Positions 63,180 to 64,000 of a stretch of DNA of 64,000 bases are shown one piece after another. Within the stretch, counting starts at the first letter, position 1. The number at the start of each line of letters is the position of its first letter. The notes under the pieces were generated by a model, which made no database searches, was not told the origin of the DNA, and worked only from the letters and a program-made list of their open reading frames with translations. The translations under genes were made by a program, and so were the position numbers. The DNA is from Brevibacillus panacihumi (GTDB taxonomy: Bacteria; Bacillota; Bacilli; Brevibacillales; Brevibacillaceae), in the NCBI RefSeq assembly GCF_003710985.1, contig NZ_RHHT01000072.1:1-64000 (forward strand). Direction: 5' to 3'.

Positions 63180-63251
63180 ATTGCCGCCCCCTTCGTTTTC
63201 CCCTCATAATCGTGTGCAATCTTATTTCATCAGATTTTTCGATACAAAACA

Positions 63252-63265
63252 AGAACGAATGTTCC
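63252..63265. promoter_or_regulatory. Candidate LexA (DinR) box
   Basis: AGAACGAATGTTCC matches the Bacillus consensus CGAACRNRYGTTYC at 13 of 14 positions. It lies between the divergent YoaP-like and ytpI genes, 5 bases from a possible minus-strand -35 (TTGTTT or TTGTAT, with TAAGAT). Confidence 0.6.
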
Positions 63266-63276
63266 CTATCGGTTCA

Positions 63277-63305
63277 TTGCCTTCCCGACCGTCATCTGAT
63301 AGGAT
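63277..63305 (+). promoter_or_regulatory. Promoter of ytpI
   Basis: TTGCCT, 17-base spacer, TAGGAT; about 34 bases before the ATG. Confidence 0.6.
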
Positions 63306-63339
63306 AGAACAAGATTGCTAGAGAGGATGACGCTTTCGC

Positions 63340-63651
63340 ATGTGGAACGCCTTTTTCATGACCGGGGTTCTCGCTACGCTGGTATCCAGCGTGTATTACA
63401 GCATGACTGCCCGCAGACGCGGAATCCATCCGCTGGAATCCCGCATGACGCTGGGAAAGATGAACATTTCCATGGGAATTCTCGTGGCTTTGCTTGGTTT
63501 CAATCAATTTACCTTTGAAGAACTGGATACGATCCGCATTGTGATCGCTTTGCTGCTGATTTTTGTCGCTGCAGTAAATCTTTTTTTGGGCTCTCGCAAT
63601 TATTTTCGCTATCGAGATGCATGGCGCAAGGAAGTGAAAAGCGAGAGATGA
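63340..63651 (+). CDS. ytpI: YtpI-like small membrane protein
   Basis: A 103-residue protein with three hydrophobic spans (about 2-20, 44-56 with NISMGILVALLGFNQF, and 66-86 with IRIVIALLLIFVAAVNLFLGSRNYF). It matches the YtpI family of Bacilli, found near dnaE as here. The C-terminus is basic. Function unknown. The GAGAGG site is about 13 bases upstream, somewhat far, so the start is less certain than the frame. Confidence 0.85.
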   Translation: MWNAFFMTGVLATLVSSVYYSMTARRRGIHPLESRMTLGKMNISMGILVALLGFNQFTFEELDTIRIVIALLLIFVAAVNLFLGSRNYFRYRDAWRKEVKSER

Positions 63652-63731
63652 TTGGCAGTCCCTTAGGCTTCTGGTTGGCTTTTTCCTGTTTTACCATCTG
63701 TTTATTCTGGCTAAATCCCTTTTTCTTACGC

Positions 63732-63801
63732 TATAATGAACCTGTGTGACATCCTAATGCTTCAGACAACCCGAGTGCAGTGCCGACGGTTGTCCTTTTT
63801 T
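63732..63801 (+). other. Possible short non-coding transcript: TATAAT plus terminator hairpin
   Basis: A TATAAT at 63732-63737 is followed by about 25 bases and then the hairpin GACAACC/GGTTGTC (63765-63794) with CTTTTTT. No convincing -35 is present, so this may simply be the end of the ytpI transcript. Confidence 0.3.
63765..63801 (+). terminator. Terminator downstream of ytpI
   Basis: Stem GACAACC/GGTTGTC with a 16-base loop, followed by CTTTTTTATTTT. Confidence 0.75.
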
Positions 63802-63825
63802 ATTTTCCGGGGATTCACGCTCATG

Positions 63826-64000
63826 CTACGGTTTGGCCCACAGCTCCTCCGGATTCAGCTCATAGATCCCGTCCTCGCGGTACATATAGTGATTCATGAC
63901 GAATTCCCTGCGGATAGTCGCATAGTCCTCATGGAACTGGCGGATGTATTCGTTGATCTGCGCTTCGGTATACTTTCGCCCTTTTTCCAAGCCACGCACC
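63826..64000 (-). CDS. DUF2087-domain protein, C-terminal fragment (cut by window edge)
   Basis: 57 codons are visible on the minus strand. They read VRGLEKGRKYTEAQINEYIR, continue FHEDYATIRREFVMNHYMYR and end EELWAKP. The KYTE-x(3)-NEY...DYATIRRE-x(3) pattern is that of DUF2087, a small winged-helix-like domain often fused to ArsR-type HTH or GNAT modules. The rest of the gene is outside the window, so the N-terminal partner is unknown. It converges on the terminator at 63765-63801. Confidence 0.8.
   Translation of the reverse strand, partial: VRGLEKGRKYTEAQINEYIRQFHEDYATIRREFVMNHYMYREDGIYELNPEELWAKP

Overview
The window looks like chromosomal DNA of a low-to-middle GC, endospore-forming Bacillota, most likely Brevibacillus or a close relative (inference). 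Reasons: sporulation and spore-coat-type genes (SpoIIP-like, CotF-like, YtvI), a CIRCE element, a T-box leader, Bacillus-type promoters and strong AGGAGG ribosome sites. Much of the gene order also matches the B. subtilis block dnaE-ytsJ-accDA-pfkA-pyk ... ytvI-citZ-icd-mdh-phoPR ... polA-mutM-coaE ... gapB ... nrdR-dnaB-dnaI.

Layout. 1-410 is the end of an IS3-family element. 581-2215 holds sstT and tRNA-Ala(GGC). 2383-5819 has a VOC protein, a CotF-like protein and a chemoreceptor. 5840-8267 is a leucine T-box leader with a lone leuA and a YbaK-type deacylase. 8341-13528 has a membrane-anchored PstS-like protein, htpG with a CIRCE operator, and an SH3-SpoIIP fusion hydrolase. 13548-16465 is a small regulator cluster (DinB, YafY/WYL, TetR plus a divergent membrane protein). 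16477-19068 is one large secreted protein made of ten BIG2 domains. 19270-24239 carries a YdcF-like gene, the replication restart genes dnaI and dnaB, nrdR and an HD-GYP phosphodiesterase. 24253-30187 (minus strand) has gapB, then polA-mutM-coaE-slt.

30330-39194 is an accessory block not found at this place in B. subtilis: a divergent polysaccharide deacetylase, an amidase, a DMT transporter with a small membrane peptide, a marR-hlyD-adaptor-emrB efflux operon, a VanW protein and a twin P-loop protein. 39379-46556 returns to the conserved order: phoPR with phoU attached, then citZ-icd-mdh. 46615-48734 has ytvI, fxsA and a thioesterase. 48973-51347 is a B12-dependent ribonucleotide reductase preceded by paired NrdR-box-like sites. 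51588-62335 is pfkA-pyk, accDA, a FadR-type regulator, malic enzyme and dnaE. The right end has a YoaP-like acetyltransferase, ytpI and a partial DUF2087 gene.

How they connect: central carbon flow (pfkA, pyk, gapB, malic enzyme, citZ-icd-mdh, accDA) and DNA replication and repair (dnaE, polA, dnaB, dnaI, mutM, NrdR with a class II reductase) dominate. No CRISPR array, prophage or large defence system is visible. The most interesting material is regulatory wiring readable directly from the DNA (CIRCE on htpG, a TetR operator, a MarR operator, a FadR-like operator on malic enzyme, NrdR boxes, a candidate LexA box), together with two unusual protein architectures: the SH3-SpoIIP fusion and a duplicated P-loop protein with one dead half.
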